NCBI RefSeq assembly: GCF_000612725.1
Contig: NZ_HG964458.1
Span: 1 to 64,000, forward strand
Direction of reading: 5' to 3'
DNA from: Mycolicibacterium austroafricanum
GTDB taxonomy: Bacteria > Actinomycetota > Actinomycetes > Mycobacteriales > Mycobacteriaceae
Length of the DNA stretch: 64,000 bases
The notes beneath the pieces are model-generated. The model saw only the letters and a list, made by a program, of their open reading frames with translations, made no database searches and was not told the origin of the DNA. Shown here piece by piece: positions 16,867-25,441 of the stretch. The stretch's first letter is position 1. The number at the start of each line of letters is the position of its first letter. Made by a program: the position numbers and the translations under genes.

Positions 16867-17216
16867 CGCAGCAGGCCGCGACGCGCGTACACCGCTGCAG
16901 CCTGCTCGACGAGCGCAGCACACCGCGGAGCGCCGCGCGCGAGCAGCGATGCCCGCAGCTCCTCGAGCTCGGCCGCCGTGGACCGGTGCGGTCGCAGTGC
17001 CTCGTACAGCGCCATCACCTGCTCATCCTCGATGGTCGCCAATTCGGCTGCGCGCCGGAAGTTCTCGGCCAGCTGCGGGTTGCCGCCCGCTTCGGCGACG
17101 GCAGCCTGGTGCGCGAGCGTGGCCGGGTCCATCCGCAGGTCACCCAGACCGAGTTTCCCGTCGACGGCGTTGCCGACAGTGATGTTCTCGCGGCTCGCCG
17201 CGGAAATCTCACTCAT
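16863..17216 (-). CDS. Diol dehydratase small subunit (PduE-like)
   Basis: The product has 117 residues and matches the small (gamma) subunit of B12-dependent diol or glycerol dehydratase: DLRMDPATLAHQAAVAEAGG, PQLAENFRRAAELATI and a C-terminal EQAAAVYARRGL. The first 15 residues are not a recognisable encapsulation helix. The ATG at 17216 overlaps the large-medium fusion stop (ATGA), and the stop overlaps the reactivase GTG, so three genes are translationally coupled. An ATG at 17222 is an alternative start. Confidence 0.9.
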   Translation of the reverse strand: MSEISAASRENITVGNAVDGKLGLGDLRMDPATLAHQAAVAEAGGNPQLAENFRRAAELATIEDEQVMALYEALRPHRSTAAELEELRASLLARGAPRCAALVEQAAAVYARRGLLR

Positions 17217-19453
17217 GGCCATTCCACCTTCACCGTGACCGGCGGCTGACCCGGTTCGCAGGACTCGCGCTCCAGCGCTACCAGCGCGACCGCTCTGGCG
17301 TGGTAGCGCGCGGAGATCGACTCGTCGGTGCCGCCGGTGAAGATCGGCACCGGCGCCATCCCCTTGGCGTGCCGCGCGGCGTTCTTGCCGAGCTCGCGGT
17401 ACATCTTGGCCGTCAGCAGCGGCGCCACGCTGAACAGTTCCAGGTTGGCCAGCGGCGCCAGGTCCCGGCGGTGGATCAACGCGGTCCCTTTGCCCTGCAA
17501 CCCGATTCCGATGCCGGAGCCCGACAGCCGCGCGGCGGTCAGACCGATCAGCCCGACATCGATGGTGGAGCGCACCCGCACCGGGCGGGCAATGCAGCCC
17601 TCCTCCTCCAGGCCCGCCGAGATCTGACGTAGCACCTCCCCGATGGTCAGCCCGCACAGCGTCAGCCACACGCTGCGCCCCCAGGCGGGCGACAGCCCGA
17701 TACAGACCTCGCGCGGATCGCTGCCCTGCTGCGCCGGTTCGACGTCGGTGACCAGGACATGTCCGCGGTACGACTCCTGGTCGGCAGTCAACTCGGCGCT
17801 GCTGCGGGCCTGCCGGATCGCGTCGATCTCGGCCCGCCGCCGGTCGGTGAGGGCGTAACCCGTTGCCGGACCCGTGTAGTCGTTGGGATCGGTGAGCTTG
17901 GACAGCACCCGGAACTTCTCGTCGAAGATCGCCGAGGTCTGCAGTTGGTCACCGCGCAGTCGTTCCCGCGTCAGGGTGGTGATCGCCTCGGCCTCGTCGG
18001 TGAAACCGGTGCGGTGCAGCGACGCGATGACGTCGAACACCGTCAGCTGTCTCGCCTCGATCGACGCCGCCGCTTCGGCCACCATCTTCGGGTGGCCGGC
18101 GGGCAGGTCGCGGGACCCGTTGGCGGCCACCACCTCCTCGACGCGCGCATCCTCGTAGTCGGCCAGCCCGAGATCGCGGTACACCGCCTGGACGGCCTTG
18201 GCCGCGCGGCGACGCACGGCCTCCAGATGCTCCGGCGACACGGTGCGCAGACCGCCGTCGGCACCCCAGTCCCGCTGCAGCACCAGGAAGTCGTCCATGT
18301 CGTCGGAGTTGAAGTTCGACAGTGCGAACGCGTTGTCGTAGCGCGGGATCGAACCGAAGCCGGAGAAGACGAAGTCGGCCCCGGCCAGCAGCACCGGCAG
18401 GGTGTGCGCACTGCGCCGGATGTCCGACTCGGAGATCAGGTTGTCGTTGCCCGCACACGATTCCAGGTCGCGCATCATCACCATCAGGTTCTCGGCGAGC
18501 AGTTCCTTCATGCCCTCGGGCACCGACGCGACCACCCCGACACCGTCGATGCCGCCGTTCTGCACGCCCTGGGACCCGAGCGCACGGGCCAGCGACACGC
18601 AACGCGACTCCAGGTACAGGATCGAGCACTTCTCGGCGGCGCCCATCAGAACCTCGGCTCCGCCGCCGCTGGTGACCCGCATCTTGAGCCCGCGTGACGC
18701 GTACGCCGACGTCAGGATCGCCTTGCTGAACGGGGTGTCGTCACCGTCGACGAACACCTGCTCGGTGCCGTAGATCGAGATCGTCTCGGCGTAGCTGGTG
18801 AGCCCGCGTAGCCCCAGCCGCAATTCCAGCGCCTCTTCGATCGAGCACTGGGCCATCGCACCGGGGGAGCCGACCTGACTGCCGATCAACAGCGCCACCG
18901 CATTCGACGGTGCGTCACCGAGCACCGGCACCGTCGTCTCCACCTCGCGGAAGCCGTAGGCCACCGCCGATGCGGCGTCCGCCGCAATCAGCAACGGGTC
19001 GTCGAGTTGGTTGGTGACGTGTGCCTGGTTGCTCGGGGTGCGGCGGGCCCGCATCTTGGCCATCGCCATCTGCATCTCCACCGGGGACAGCAGCGCCACG
19101 ACGCGGGCCAGCTTGGCGGGGGTGGTGCCGCCGATCAACCGCACCACCTCCGCCCTCGGCACGTTGATGTCGACCACCATGCGCGCGAGCGTCTCGTCAC
19201 CGAGGGCCATCGCCTCTTCGGCGACCGTGAGGTCGATGCCGTAGCGGGCGATGAACTCGTCGATGACGTCGAACTCGCCGGCGCCTTTGCCGTCGAGTTC
19301 GACTACCTCACCCCCCCGGATCTTCAGAGAGGGTGCGGGGTCATGGGGACTGCTCATCGCGACCAGCCCGAGCCCGGCGTCGGGGACGCTGAACCCGTCG
19401 AGGTTGACCGGTTTCGAGTTCAGTACCCGAAACCGGCCCAACTCGTCTGCCAA
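17213..19453 (-). CDS. B12-dependent diol dehydratase, fused large and medium subunits
   Basis: The product has 746 residues. Residues 1 to about 555 match the catalytic large subunit (NLDGFSVPDAGLGLVAM, a substrate-barrel segment VTSGGGAEVLMG, and SRCVSLARALGSQGVQNGGI). Residues from about 600 match the medium (beta) subunit (VCIGLSPAWGRS, LIGLTAARLSGSGIGIGLQ, LANLELFSVAPLLT). In enterics these are separate PduC and PduD. It would turn 1,2-propanediol to propionaldehyde, or glycerol to 3-hydroxypropionaldehyde, using adenosylcobalamin. The start is a TTG at 19453 behind GGGAGG, 11 bases after the permease stop. No encapsulation peptide is visible at either end. Confidence 0.93.
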   Translation of the reverse strand: MADELGRFRVLNSKPVNLDGFSVPDAGLGLVAMSSPHDPAPSLKIRGGEVVELDGKGAGEFDVIDEFIARYGIDLTVAEEAMALGDETLARMVVDINVPRAEVVRLIGGTTPAKLARVVALLSPVEMQMAMAKMRARRTPSNQAHVTNQLDDPLLIAADAASAVAYGFREVETTVPVLGDAPSNAVALLIGSQVGSPGAMAQCSIEEALELRLGLRGLTSYAETISIYGTEQVFVDGDDTPFSKAILTSAYASRGLKMRVTSGGGAEVLMGAAEKCSILYLESRCVSLARALGSQGVQNGGIDGVGVVASVPEGMKELLAENLMVMMRDLESCAGNDNLISESDIRRSAHTLPVLLAGADFVFSGFGSIPRYDNAFALSNFNSDDMDDFLVLQRDWGADGGLRTVSPEHLEAVRRRAAKAVQAVYRDLGLADYEDARVEEVVAANGSRDLPAGHPKMVAEAAASIEARQLTVFDVIASLHRTGFTDEAEAITTLTRERLRGDQLQTSAIFDEKFRVLSKLTDPNDYTGPATGYALTDRRRAEIDAIRQARSSAELTADQESYRGHVLVTDVEPAQQGSDPREVCIGLSPAWGRSVWLTLCGLTIGEVLRQISAGLEEEGCIARPVRVRSTIDVGLIGLTAARLSGSGIGIGLQGKGTALIHRRDLAPLANLELFSVAPLLTAKMYRELGKNAARHAKGMAPVPIFTGGTDESISARYHARAVALVALERESCEPGQPPVTVKVEWP

Positions 19454-19464
19454 GGAGGACCTCC

Positions 19465-20997
19465 CTAGTCGCGAATCTCGCTGTCGTCGTACACGATCCG
19501 GCCGATCAGCTCATACCGCCGCTTGTCGTTGAACTTGAAGTACAACGCCATGGCCGCGCCGAGGGCGAACAGTCCGACCACGATCCATGGTGTCAGCTTG
19601 AACAGCAACGTGCCCGACGCGGCGCCGGCCGCGGACTCTTTGTGCTCCCACAGCAGATACACCACGTACAGCATGCCGATGCCGCCGAGCAGCGGCGCCA
19701 GGAACGTCTTGAACCAGTGCGCGCTGGACGGGTGGTTCTTGTGGAAGTGGAAGTACGCGATGACCGAGAACGCGCACAGCGACTGCACGATCAGGATCGC
19801 CATGGTGCCGAGGATCGCCAGCAGTGTGTACATGTGGATGTAGGGATCCATTCCCGCGGCGAAGAACGCAAGGATCAACACCAACGTGATCCCGGTCTGC
19901 ACGAATGACGCGATGTGCGGCGAGCCGTGCGTCTTGTGGGTGGCGCCCAGCGTGTCCTGCAACCGGGTGGACAGACCCTCACGGCCCAGCGCGTACAGGT
20001 AGCGCGACGCGCAGTTGTGGAACGCCATGCCGCAGGCGAACGATCCCGACACCAGCAGGATGTTGAACAGCGTGATCGCCCACTCGCCGTAGGTGGTGCG
20101 GACCGGTGCGAAGAAGATCTCCGAGGACGTGTCCGCGCTCTGAGCCAGCTCGACGGCCTGCTTCGGCCCGGTGCCTGCGATCGCCATCCAGGACACGAAG
20201 ACGTAGAAGAGGCCGACGCCGAGGACGGCGATCATGGTGGCGCGCGGGATGATCCGCTTGGGATCCTTGGACTCCTCGCCGTACATCGCCGTCGACTCGA
20301 AGCCCACCCAGGACCAGAACGCGAAGAACAGGCCGAGCCCGGCGCTGGCGCCGGCGATTGCCGCGGGCTGGAACGCGCCGACCGGGTTGAGGATCTCGCC
20401 GACCGCGAAGCCGTCGGGGCCGCCACCCTTGACGGCGACGGCGATGGCGCCGAGCGACAGCATGACAATCTCGGTCACCAGAAACACCCCGAGGACCTTG
20501 GCCGTCAGGTTCACGTCGAAGTACGTGAGGATGCAGTTCAGCGCCAACATCAAGAGGGCCGGGATGAGCCAGTGGATGTCGAAGCCGAACTGTGACGACA
20601 GGAAGTTCTGGAAGAAGAACGCGAAGATGCCGATCAGCGAGGCCTCGAACACCACGTAGGCCATGGTGATGATCCCACCGCTGGCCATCCCCATCACGCG
20701 GCCCAGGCCGTGCGAGATGTAACCGTAGAAGGCTCCGGTGGCGGTGATGTGCTTGGCCATGGTCGCGTAGCCGATCGCGAACAGGCCGAGGACTACGGTG
20801 GCGACCAGGTATCCGGCCGGCGCGTGTGAACCATTTCCGAACCCGACGGCGATCGGAACGTTGCCGACCATCGCGGTGATCGGTGCCGCGGTGGCCACCG
20901 CCATGAAGATGACACCGAAAGTTCCTACGGCGTTTCGCTTGAGTCGCTGGACTGAATCGGTGGGGGCTGTTTGGCGTGGTACGACGTCTTCTGTCAT
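19465..20997 (-). CDS. APC-superfamily amino acid/amine permease
   Basis: The product has 510 residues with about twelve membrane helices. GTFGVIFMAVATAAPITAMVGN is the family's first helix, FAFWSWVGFESTAMYGEESKDPKR is the conserved helix 6-loop region, and CASRYLYALGREG follows helix 8. In microcompartment loci of this kind such a permease is expected to import the amino alcohol substrate. It is the first gene of the minus-strand operon and is followed at once by the diol dehydratase. The start is the ATG at 20997. The shared divergent region carries GntR-type dyads. Confidence 0.88.
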   Translation of the reverse strand: MTEDVVPRQTAPTDSVQRLKRNAVGTFGVIFMAVATAAPITAMVGNVPIAVGFGNGSHAPAGYLVATVVLGLFAIGYATMAKHITATGAFYGYISHGLGRVMGMASGGIITMAYVVFEASLIGIFAFFFQNFLSSQFGFDIHWLIPALLMLALNCILTYFDVNLTAKVLGVFLVTEIVMLSLGAIAVAVKGGGPDGFAVGEILNPVGAFQPAAIAGASAGLGLFFAFWSWVGFESTAMYGEESKDPKRIIPRATMIAVLGVGLFYVFVSWMAIAGTGPKQAVELAQSADTSSEIFFAPVRTTYGEWAITLFNILLVSGSFACGMAFHNCASRYLYALGREGLSTRLQDTLGATHKTHGSPHIASFVQTGITLVLILAFFAAGMDPYIHMYTLLAILGTMAILIVQSLCAFSVIAYFHFHKNHPSSAHWFKTFLAPLLGGIGMLYVVYLLWEHKESAAGAASGTLLFKLTPWIVVGLFALGAAMALYFKFNDKRRYELIGRIVYDDSEIRD

Positions 20998-21025
20998 GTA
21001 CAGATAACCTTCCAGGGGCGAAGGA

Positions 21026-21040
21026 GTGAACTCAGTTCAC
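21026..21040. promoter_or_regulatory. Perfect 15-base palindrome upstream of the permease
   Basis: GTGAAC TCA GTTCAC lies 29-43 bases upstream of the permease start on the minus strand. It differs from the GGTnnnACC dyads nearby, so it may bind a second regulator or be part of the leader. Confidence 0.4.
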
Positions 21041-21090
21041 CTCGCGTTCGGACGCGATGTGGCCTAGACCACACTGTTGAACCTCAGCCA

Positions 21091-21107
21091 TATTGGCACT
21101 ACCAAAT
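21091..21107. promoter_or_regulatory. Candidate GntR operator, permease side
   Basis: TATTGGCACTACCAAAT is a near match to the reverse complement of the palindrome before the GntR gene (28224-28240). The shared pattern is ATTGG, five bases, CCAAT-like. It lies 94 bases upstream of the permease start and 29 upstream of the -35 box of the microcompartment promoter. Confidence 0.6.
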
Positions 21108-21135
21108 CGGTTACGCAACCGCTAACTCGGTCCTG

Positions 21136-21164
21136 TTGACATAAATGGTCCTACCGTTTAACTT
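21136..21164 (+). promoter_or_regulatory. Microcompartment operon promoter with an embedded operator
   Basis: TTGACA (21136-21141) and TAACTT (21159-21164) are separated by exactly 17 bases. The spacer carries the dyad TAAATGGT CCT ACCGTTTA (21142-21160, 7 of 8 matched), which contains GGT-N3-ACC like the dyad before the GntR gene. A repressor bound here would block RNA polymerase directly. Confidence 0.7.
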
Positions 21165-21204
21165 TTTGGTCACACCCCCGGCTGACCGCACGACAGGGAG
21201 TCCC

Positions 21205-22485
21205 GTGTACGACTACGGCACGTTCTCGTTCGATTCCAAAGCCCAGGTGCTGGAACGTGCGAAGGAGTTCTGGAACCCGGACAAGACACAGTTCTGGACC
21301 GACTCCGGCGTCGATCTGGTGATCGACCGCAGGCAGGACTACTTCCTGTGGGACATGAGCGGCCGGCGCCTGATCGACATGCACCTCAACGGCGGCACCT
21401 ACAACCTGGGCCACCGCAATCCCGAAGTGATGCAAGCGATCACCGACGGCATGCAGTACTTCGACGTCGGCAACCACCACTTCCCGTCGGTGGCCCGCAC
21501 CGCTCTGGCGCAGAAGCTCATCGAGTCCGCGCCCGCCTCGCTGAGCAAGGTGGCGTTCGGGTCCGGCGGCGGAGAAGCCATCGACATCGCGCTCAAGAGC
21601 GCCCGGCACGCCACCCAGCGGCGCAAGATCGTCTCGATCGTCAAGGCCTACCACGGTCACACCGGGCTGGCCGTCGCCACCGGCGACGACCGGTTCGCCA
21701 AGCTGTTCCTGGCCGACCGGCCCGACGAGTTCGTCCAGGTTCCGTTCGGCGACACCGACGCGATGGAGCAGGCGCTCCGTGGCCGCGACGTCGCCGCCGT
21801 CATCATGGAGACGATCCCGGCCACGTACGGATTCCCTTTGCCCCCAATCGGTTACCTGGAGGCGGTCAAGGATCTGTGCGTGCGTTACGACGCGCTCTAC
21901 ATCGCCGACGAGGTGCAGACCGGGCTGATGCGCACCGGTGAGATGTGGTGCATCAGCAAGCACGGCATCGAGCCCGACATCATGGTCACCGGCAAGGGAC
22001 TCTCGGGCGGGATGTACCCGATCACCGCGGCCCTGCTCAGCGACCGGGCGGCGCAGTGGCTGGACCAGGACGGCTTCGGCCACATCTCCACGTTCGGCGG
22101 TGCCGAGCTGGGTTGCGTGGCCGCCCTCAAGACCCTGGAGATCAGCAGTCGACCCGAGGTCCGCTCCTCGGTGCACTACATCGCCGACATCTTCGCCAAG
22201 GGGCTTTCGCGCATCCAGGCCGACTACCCCGGCTGGTTCGTCGGCATCCGGCAGAACGGCGTGGTGATCGGGCTGGAGTTCGACCACCCCGAGGGTGCCA
22301 AGTTCGTGATGCGTGAGCTGTACCAGAACGGGGTGTGGGCGATCTTCTCCACACTGGATCCCCGTGTCCTGCAATTCAAACCGGGCCTGCTGCTCAACCG
22401 TGACCTCTGCGAGGACGTGCTCGACCGCGTCGAGGTCGCTGTCGGGCGGGCGAAGCTGGCCGCGACCGGACGGAGGAAGCCGTGA
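21205..22485 (+). CDS. Class III PLP-dependent enzyme (aminotransferase/phospho-lyase)
   Basis: The product has 426 residues of the class III aminotransferase family. LIDMHLNGGTYNLGHRNPEV, GSGGGEAIDIALKSAR, ADEVQTGLMRTG and the PLP lysine in VTGKGLSGGMYP are all present. Family members close to ethanolamine-phosphate phospho-lyase split phosphorylated amino alcohols to an aldehyde, ammonia and phosphate. The kinase downstream makes that role likely here, although transamination cannot be excluded. I chose the GTG at 21205 behind AGGGAG; the in-frame ATG at 21145 lies inside the promoter. The stop overlaps the next gene by four bases. Confidence 0.88.
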   Translation: MYDYGTFSFDSKAQVLERAKEFWNPDKTQFWTDSGVDLVIDRRQDYFLWDMSGRRLIDMHLNGGTYNLGHRNPEVMQAITDGMQYFDVGNHHFPSVARTALAQKLIESAPASLSKVAFGSGGGEAIDIALKSARHATQRRKIVSIVKAYHGHTGLAVATGDDRFAKLFLADRPDEFVQVPFGDTDAMEQALRGRDVAAVIMETIPATYGFPLPPIGYLEAVKDLCVRYDALYIADEVQTGLMRTGEMWCISKHGIEPDIMVTGKGLSGGMYPITAALLSDRAAQWLDQDGFGHISTFGGAELGCVAALKTLEISSRPEVRSSVHYIADIFAKGLSRIQADYPGWFVGIRQNGVVIGLEFDHPEGAKFVMRELYQNGVWAIFSTLDPRVLQFKPGLLLNRDLCEDVLDRVEVAVGRAKLAATGRRKP

Positions 22486-24044
22486 CCGGTGAAAGCGCAG
22501 TACCCCACGCGGGTCAACTGCTCGAGCGGGCGCGCTTCGCCGCGGCCGCCTACGCCGACTACGACCAGGCGGCGGTGGCGCGGATCGTCGAAGCCGTCGC
22601 CGAGGCCGGCTACCGCAACGCCGAACGCTTCGCCGCGGCCGCGGTCGCCGAGACGCAGATGGGCGTGGTCGAGGACAAGGTGGTCAAGAACCGCGCCTGC
22701 TCGCGGGGCATCGTCGAGTTCTACCGGGACCAGGACTACGTGACGCCCCGGGTGGACACCGCCCGCAAGATCGTCGAGATCCCGCGCCCCGCGGGGGTGG
22801 TGTTGGCGCTGACCCCCACCACCAATCCCGTTGCGACCGTGTACTTCAAGGTGATTCTCGCGCTGATGACGCGCAACGCCGTTGTCGTCGCGCCCCACCC
22901 CAGGGCCAGGCAGTGCTCCGCCGAGGCGGCGCGTCTGCTGGCCGAGGCGGCAACTGCCGCGGGGGCCCCGGACGGCATCGTGCAGGTCATCGACGAACCG
23001 TCCCTCCCGCTGGTGGAAGCGCTGATGTCGGACGAACGCACCGACGTCATCGTCGCCACCGGCGGCACCGGCGTCGTGCGGGCCGCCTACTCCTCGGGCA
23101 ACCCGGCGCTCGGTGTCGGCCCCGGCAATGTCCCCGTGTTCGTCGACGCGACCGCCGACGTCGATGCCGCCGCACGGCGCATCGTCGACAGCAAGGCCTT
23201 CGACAACTCGGTGCTGTGCACCAACGAGTCGGTGCTGATCGCCGAGGACGCCATCGCCGCCAGGCTCAGCACGGCGCTCACCCGCCACGGCGCCCACATC
23301 CTCGACGCGGACGCAGCGATCCGGCTGCGGGAGTACATGTTCCCCGACGGCGCGCTCAACACCGAGGTCGTGGGCCGCGACGCGGCGTGGATCGCCGACC
23401 GCATCGGTCTGCGGGTCACCCCCAAGACCCGGGTCCTGATCGCCCCGTTCACCGATGTCATCGGTGAGGAGGTGCTGACCCACGAGAAGTTGTGCCCGGT
23501 GCTCGGCATGACCACGGTCGCCGACGCGCAGCGCGGCATCCGTGCCGCCCGCGCCGTCGTGCGCATCGCCGGCGCGGGGCATTCGGCCGCGATCCACAGC
23601 GAGGACGCCACCGTCATCACCGACTTCGCCGCACAGGTACCGGTACTGCGGGTCTCGGTGAACGTGGGCAACAGCACCGGGAGCTCGGGGCTGGACACCA
23701 ACCTGGCCCCGTCGATGACGATCGGCACCGGGTTCGTCGGACGCAGCTCGATCGGTGAGAACCTGCAACCCGAGAACCTGATGAACTGGGCGCGCATCGC
23801 CTACAACTCCGATGCCGCCGTGACGATGCCGAACTTCGCCGGACTGTCCCCGTGGCGCTCACCGGCCGGCCCGGTGCCCGCGTATCCGCGCGCGTCCAAC
23901 GACCCGTCTGCCGCCGCCGCCGCACCGGCCGCGCCCGTCAGCAGGCCCTCCGCTCGCCGCACCGGCGAACCCGGCATCGAGGCACTGCGCGCCGAACTGC
24001 GCGCGCTGGTGGCCGAAGAACTCGCCCAACTGATCAAGAGGTGA
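22482..24044 (+). CDS. CoA-acylating aldehyde dehydrogenase with C-terminal encapsulation peptide
   Basis: The product has 520 residues of the PduP/EutE type. NPVATVYFKVILALMTRNAVV and the catalytic cysteine in FDNSVLCTNESV are clear. It should oxidise propionaldehyde to propionyl-CoA with NAD+ inside the shell. After about residue 460 comes an Ala/Pro-rich linker and then a 23-residue amphipathic helix (GIEALRAELRALVAEEL...), the form of a cargo-targeting peptide. The GTG at 22482 overlaps the previous stop. Confidence 0.93.
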   Translation: MTGESAVPHAGQLLERARFAAAAYADYDQAAVARIVEAVAEAGYRNAERFAAAAVAETQMGVVEDKVVKNRACSRGIVEFYRDQDYVTPRVDTARKIVEIPRPAGVVLALTPTTNPVATVYFKVILALMTRNAVVVAPHPRARQCSAEAARLLAEAATAAGAPDGIVQVIDEPSLPLVEALMSDERTDVIVATGGTGVVRAAYSSGNPALGVGPGNVPVFVDATADVDAAARRIVDSKAFDNSVLCTNESVLIAEDAIAARLSTALTRHGAHILDADAAIRLREYMFPDGALNTEVVGRDAAWIADRIGLRVTPKTRVLIAPFTDVIGEEVLTHEKLCPVLGMTTVADAQRGIRAARAVVRIAGAGHSAAIHSEDATVITDFAAQVPVLRVSVNVGNSTGSSGLDTNLAPSMTIGTGFVGRSSIGENLQPENLMNWARIAYNSDAAVTMPNFAGLSPWRSPAGPVPAYPRASNDPSAAAAAPAAPVSRPSARRTGEPGIEALRAELRALVAEELAQLIKR

Positions 24045-24047
24045 CCC

Positions 24048-24653
24048 GTGGCTGAACTGCGTTCGTTCATCTTCATCGACCGGCTTCAGCCGCAGACGAT
24101 GTCGTATCTGGGCACCTGGATCAAGGGGGCGCTGCCGCGGGCCGGTGTCGCCGCGCAGATCATCGAGGTGGCCCCGGGTCTGGACATCGAGGGCGTCACC
24201 GACGTCGCGCTCAAGCACGCCGAGGTGCAGGCAGGCGTTCTCGTGGTGGAGCGGCAGTTCGGGTACCTGGAGTTCCACGGTGACACCGCCAACGTCGAAG
24301 CCGCCGCCGATGCCGCGCTCGACGAACTGGGCCAGGACGCCGCCTCGGCCACCCCGCCCAAGATCCTGGCCTCGCGCATCATCTCCAGCATCGACCAGCA
24401 GCACGCATTCCTGATCAACCGCAACAAGATCGGGTCGATGGTGCTCGCCGGCGAGAGCCTCTACGTGTTGGAAGTGTCGCCCGCCTCCTATGCCATCCTG
24501 GCCACCAACGAAGCCGAGAAGGCCGCCGACGTGAAGGTCGTCGACTTCCGGATGATCGGTGCGACCGGGCGGGTCTATCTGTCCGGCAGCGAGTCCGACG
24601 TGCGTCAGGCCGCATCCGCGGCCGAGGAGGCCCTCGCCCGGAGCGTGCCGTGA
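24048..24653 (+). CDS. Tandem-domain shell protein, BMC-T (first copy)
   Basis: The product has 201 residues with two BMC domains. The second carries SMVLAGESLYVLEVSPASYAI and a MIGATGRVYLSG strand. It is a pseudohexameric trimer-forming tile of the microcompartment shell, possibly gated for larger metabolites. It is paralogous to the protein at 25734-26411: both share VERQFGYLE/VERQFGVLE, INRNKIGSMVL/LNRNRQASMVL and ANEAE. The GTG start lies 3 bases after the dehydrogenase stop. Confidence 0.92.
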   Translation: MAELRSFIFIDRLQPQTMSYLGTWIKGALPRAGVAAQIIEVAPGLDIEGVTDVALKHAEVQAGVLVVERQFGYLEFHGDTANVEAAADAALDELGQDAASATPPKILASRIISSIDQQHAFLINRNKIGSMVLAGESLYVLEVSPASYAILATNEAEKAADVKVVDFRMIGATGRVYLSGSESDVRQAASAAEEALARSVP

Positions 24654-25144
24654 GTGTCGACCGCGACGTGTTGCGGCAGCTCGTCCGCGAGGTGGTCCGC
24701 GAGGCCGTCGGCGATCTCGTGACCGCCACCCCGGCGCCGCCACCGGCCGCACCGCCCACCGCGGTGCAGCCGGCCCGCACCCCGGACGGACCCGTCGCCA
24801 CCGGACCGCTGGCCGCCGACGAGCGCTCGCGCACCGACACCGTACGCATCGCCAACGATCGCGACCTCGATGTCTTCGTGCGAAACCTGCTGCGGCTCTT
24901 CGAGAATCCGAAGACGCGCGCGGATCTGCGGCACGGTCGGCTGTCGTTCCGGCTCGCAGGCACCGAGCGTGGCGGCCCCGGCAGCACCAAACGCATCGAG
25001 CGTGGCGCGGTCACCGAACGCCAGATCTCCGATATCGCCGCGTCCGGCGCATCCCTGGTCCTGGGCCCCCGCGCTGTTCTGACCCCGTTGGCCCGCGAAC
25101 GCGCCCGCGCACTGGGCGTGCCGATCCACAAGGAGCGAACATGA
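24650..25144 (+). CDS. Microcompartment-associated protein of unknown function with N-terminal helix
   Basis: The product has 164 residues. The first 22 form an amphipathic helix (DVLRQLVREVVREAVGDLV), followed by a Pro/Ala-rich linker to about residue 60, a layout typical of encapsulated cargo. The rest (DVFVRNLLRLFENPKTRADL, then VTERQISDIAASGASLVLGP and AVLTPLARERARALGVPI) has no catalytic motif I can name. Its ending resembles the C-terminal segment seen in several microcompartment accessory proteins. It overlaps genes on both sides by four bases. It may be a luminal organiser or core scaffold. Confidence 0.75.
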   Translation: MSVDRDVLRQLVREVVREAVGDLVTATPAPPPAAPPTAVQPARTPDGPVATGPLAADERSRTDTVRIANDRDLDVFVRNLLRLFENPKTRADLRHGRLSFRLAGTERGGPGSTKRIERGAVTERQISDIAASGASLVLGPRAVLTPLARERARALGVPIHKERT

Positions 25145-25386
25145 TCAGTGGCACGGTCGTCGGCCAGGTCTGGTCGACCCGCCGTATCGACGGCATCCCG
25201 GCCGGCGCCTTCCTCGAGGTCGAGGTCGACGGCTCCGGCTCCCGGCTGGTCGCGTTCGACGTGCTCGGCAGCGGGGTCGGTGAACACGTGCTCGTCACCC
25301 AGGGCTCGGTGGCCGCGAGCTGGTTCACCGGCACCCCACCGCCGGTCGACGCACTGATCATCGGCTCCATCGACCCCACCGGGTAG
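25141..25386 (+). CDS. Pentameric vertex shell protein, BMC-P (EutN/CcmL)
   Basis: The product has 81 residues of the EutN/CcmL family: GTVVGQVWSTRRIDGIPAG at the N terminus, AFDVLGSGVGEHVLVTQGS mid-protein and VDALIIGSIDP at the end. Pentamers cap the vertices of the polyhedral shell. Translation starts at the ATG at 25141 that overlaps the previous stop. A 55-base gap, the longest in the operon up to the BMC-H gene, follows. Confidence 0.92.
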   Translation: MISGTVVGQVWSTRRIDGIPAGAFLEVEVDGSGSRLVAFDVLGSGVGEHVLVTQGSVAASWFTGTPPPVDALIIGSIDPTG

Positions 25387-25441
25387 CCATCCGGCACCCG
25401 GCCCGACAACGTCAGATAATCCGACACGAAGGAGAAAAACC

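Noticed and set aside
21145..21204. ATG at 21145 as start of the class III PLP enzyme
   Set aside because: It lies between the -35 and -10 boxes and inside the operator. The GTG at 21205 has a ribosome-binding sequence and fits family length.
20998..21204. A cobalamin riboswitch upstream of the B12-dependent dehydratase operon
   Set aside because: The region is too short, has no B12-box-like sequence that I can see, and is filled by operator dyads and a promoter.
24650..25144. Assignment of the unknown microcompartment protein as PduL, EutQ or PduM
   Set aside because: No phosphotransacylase zinc histidines and no cupin core are seen. Similarity is limited to the helix-linker layout and a short C-terminal stretch.
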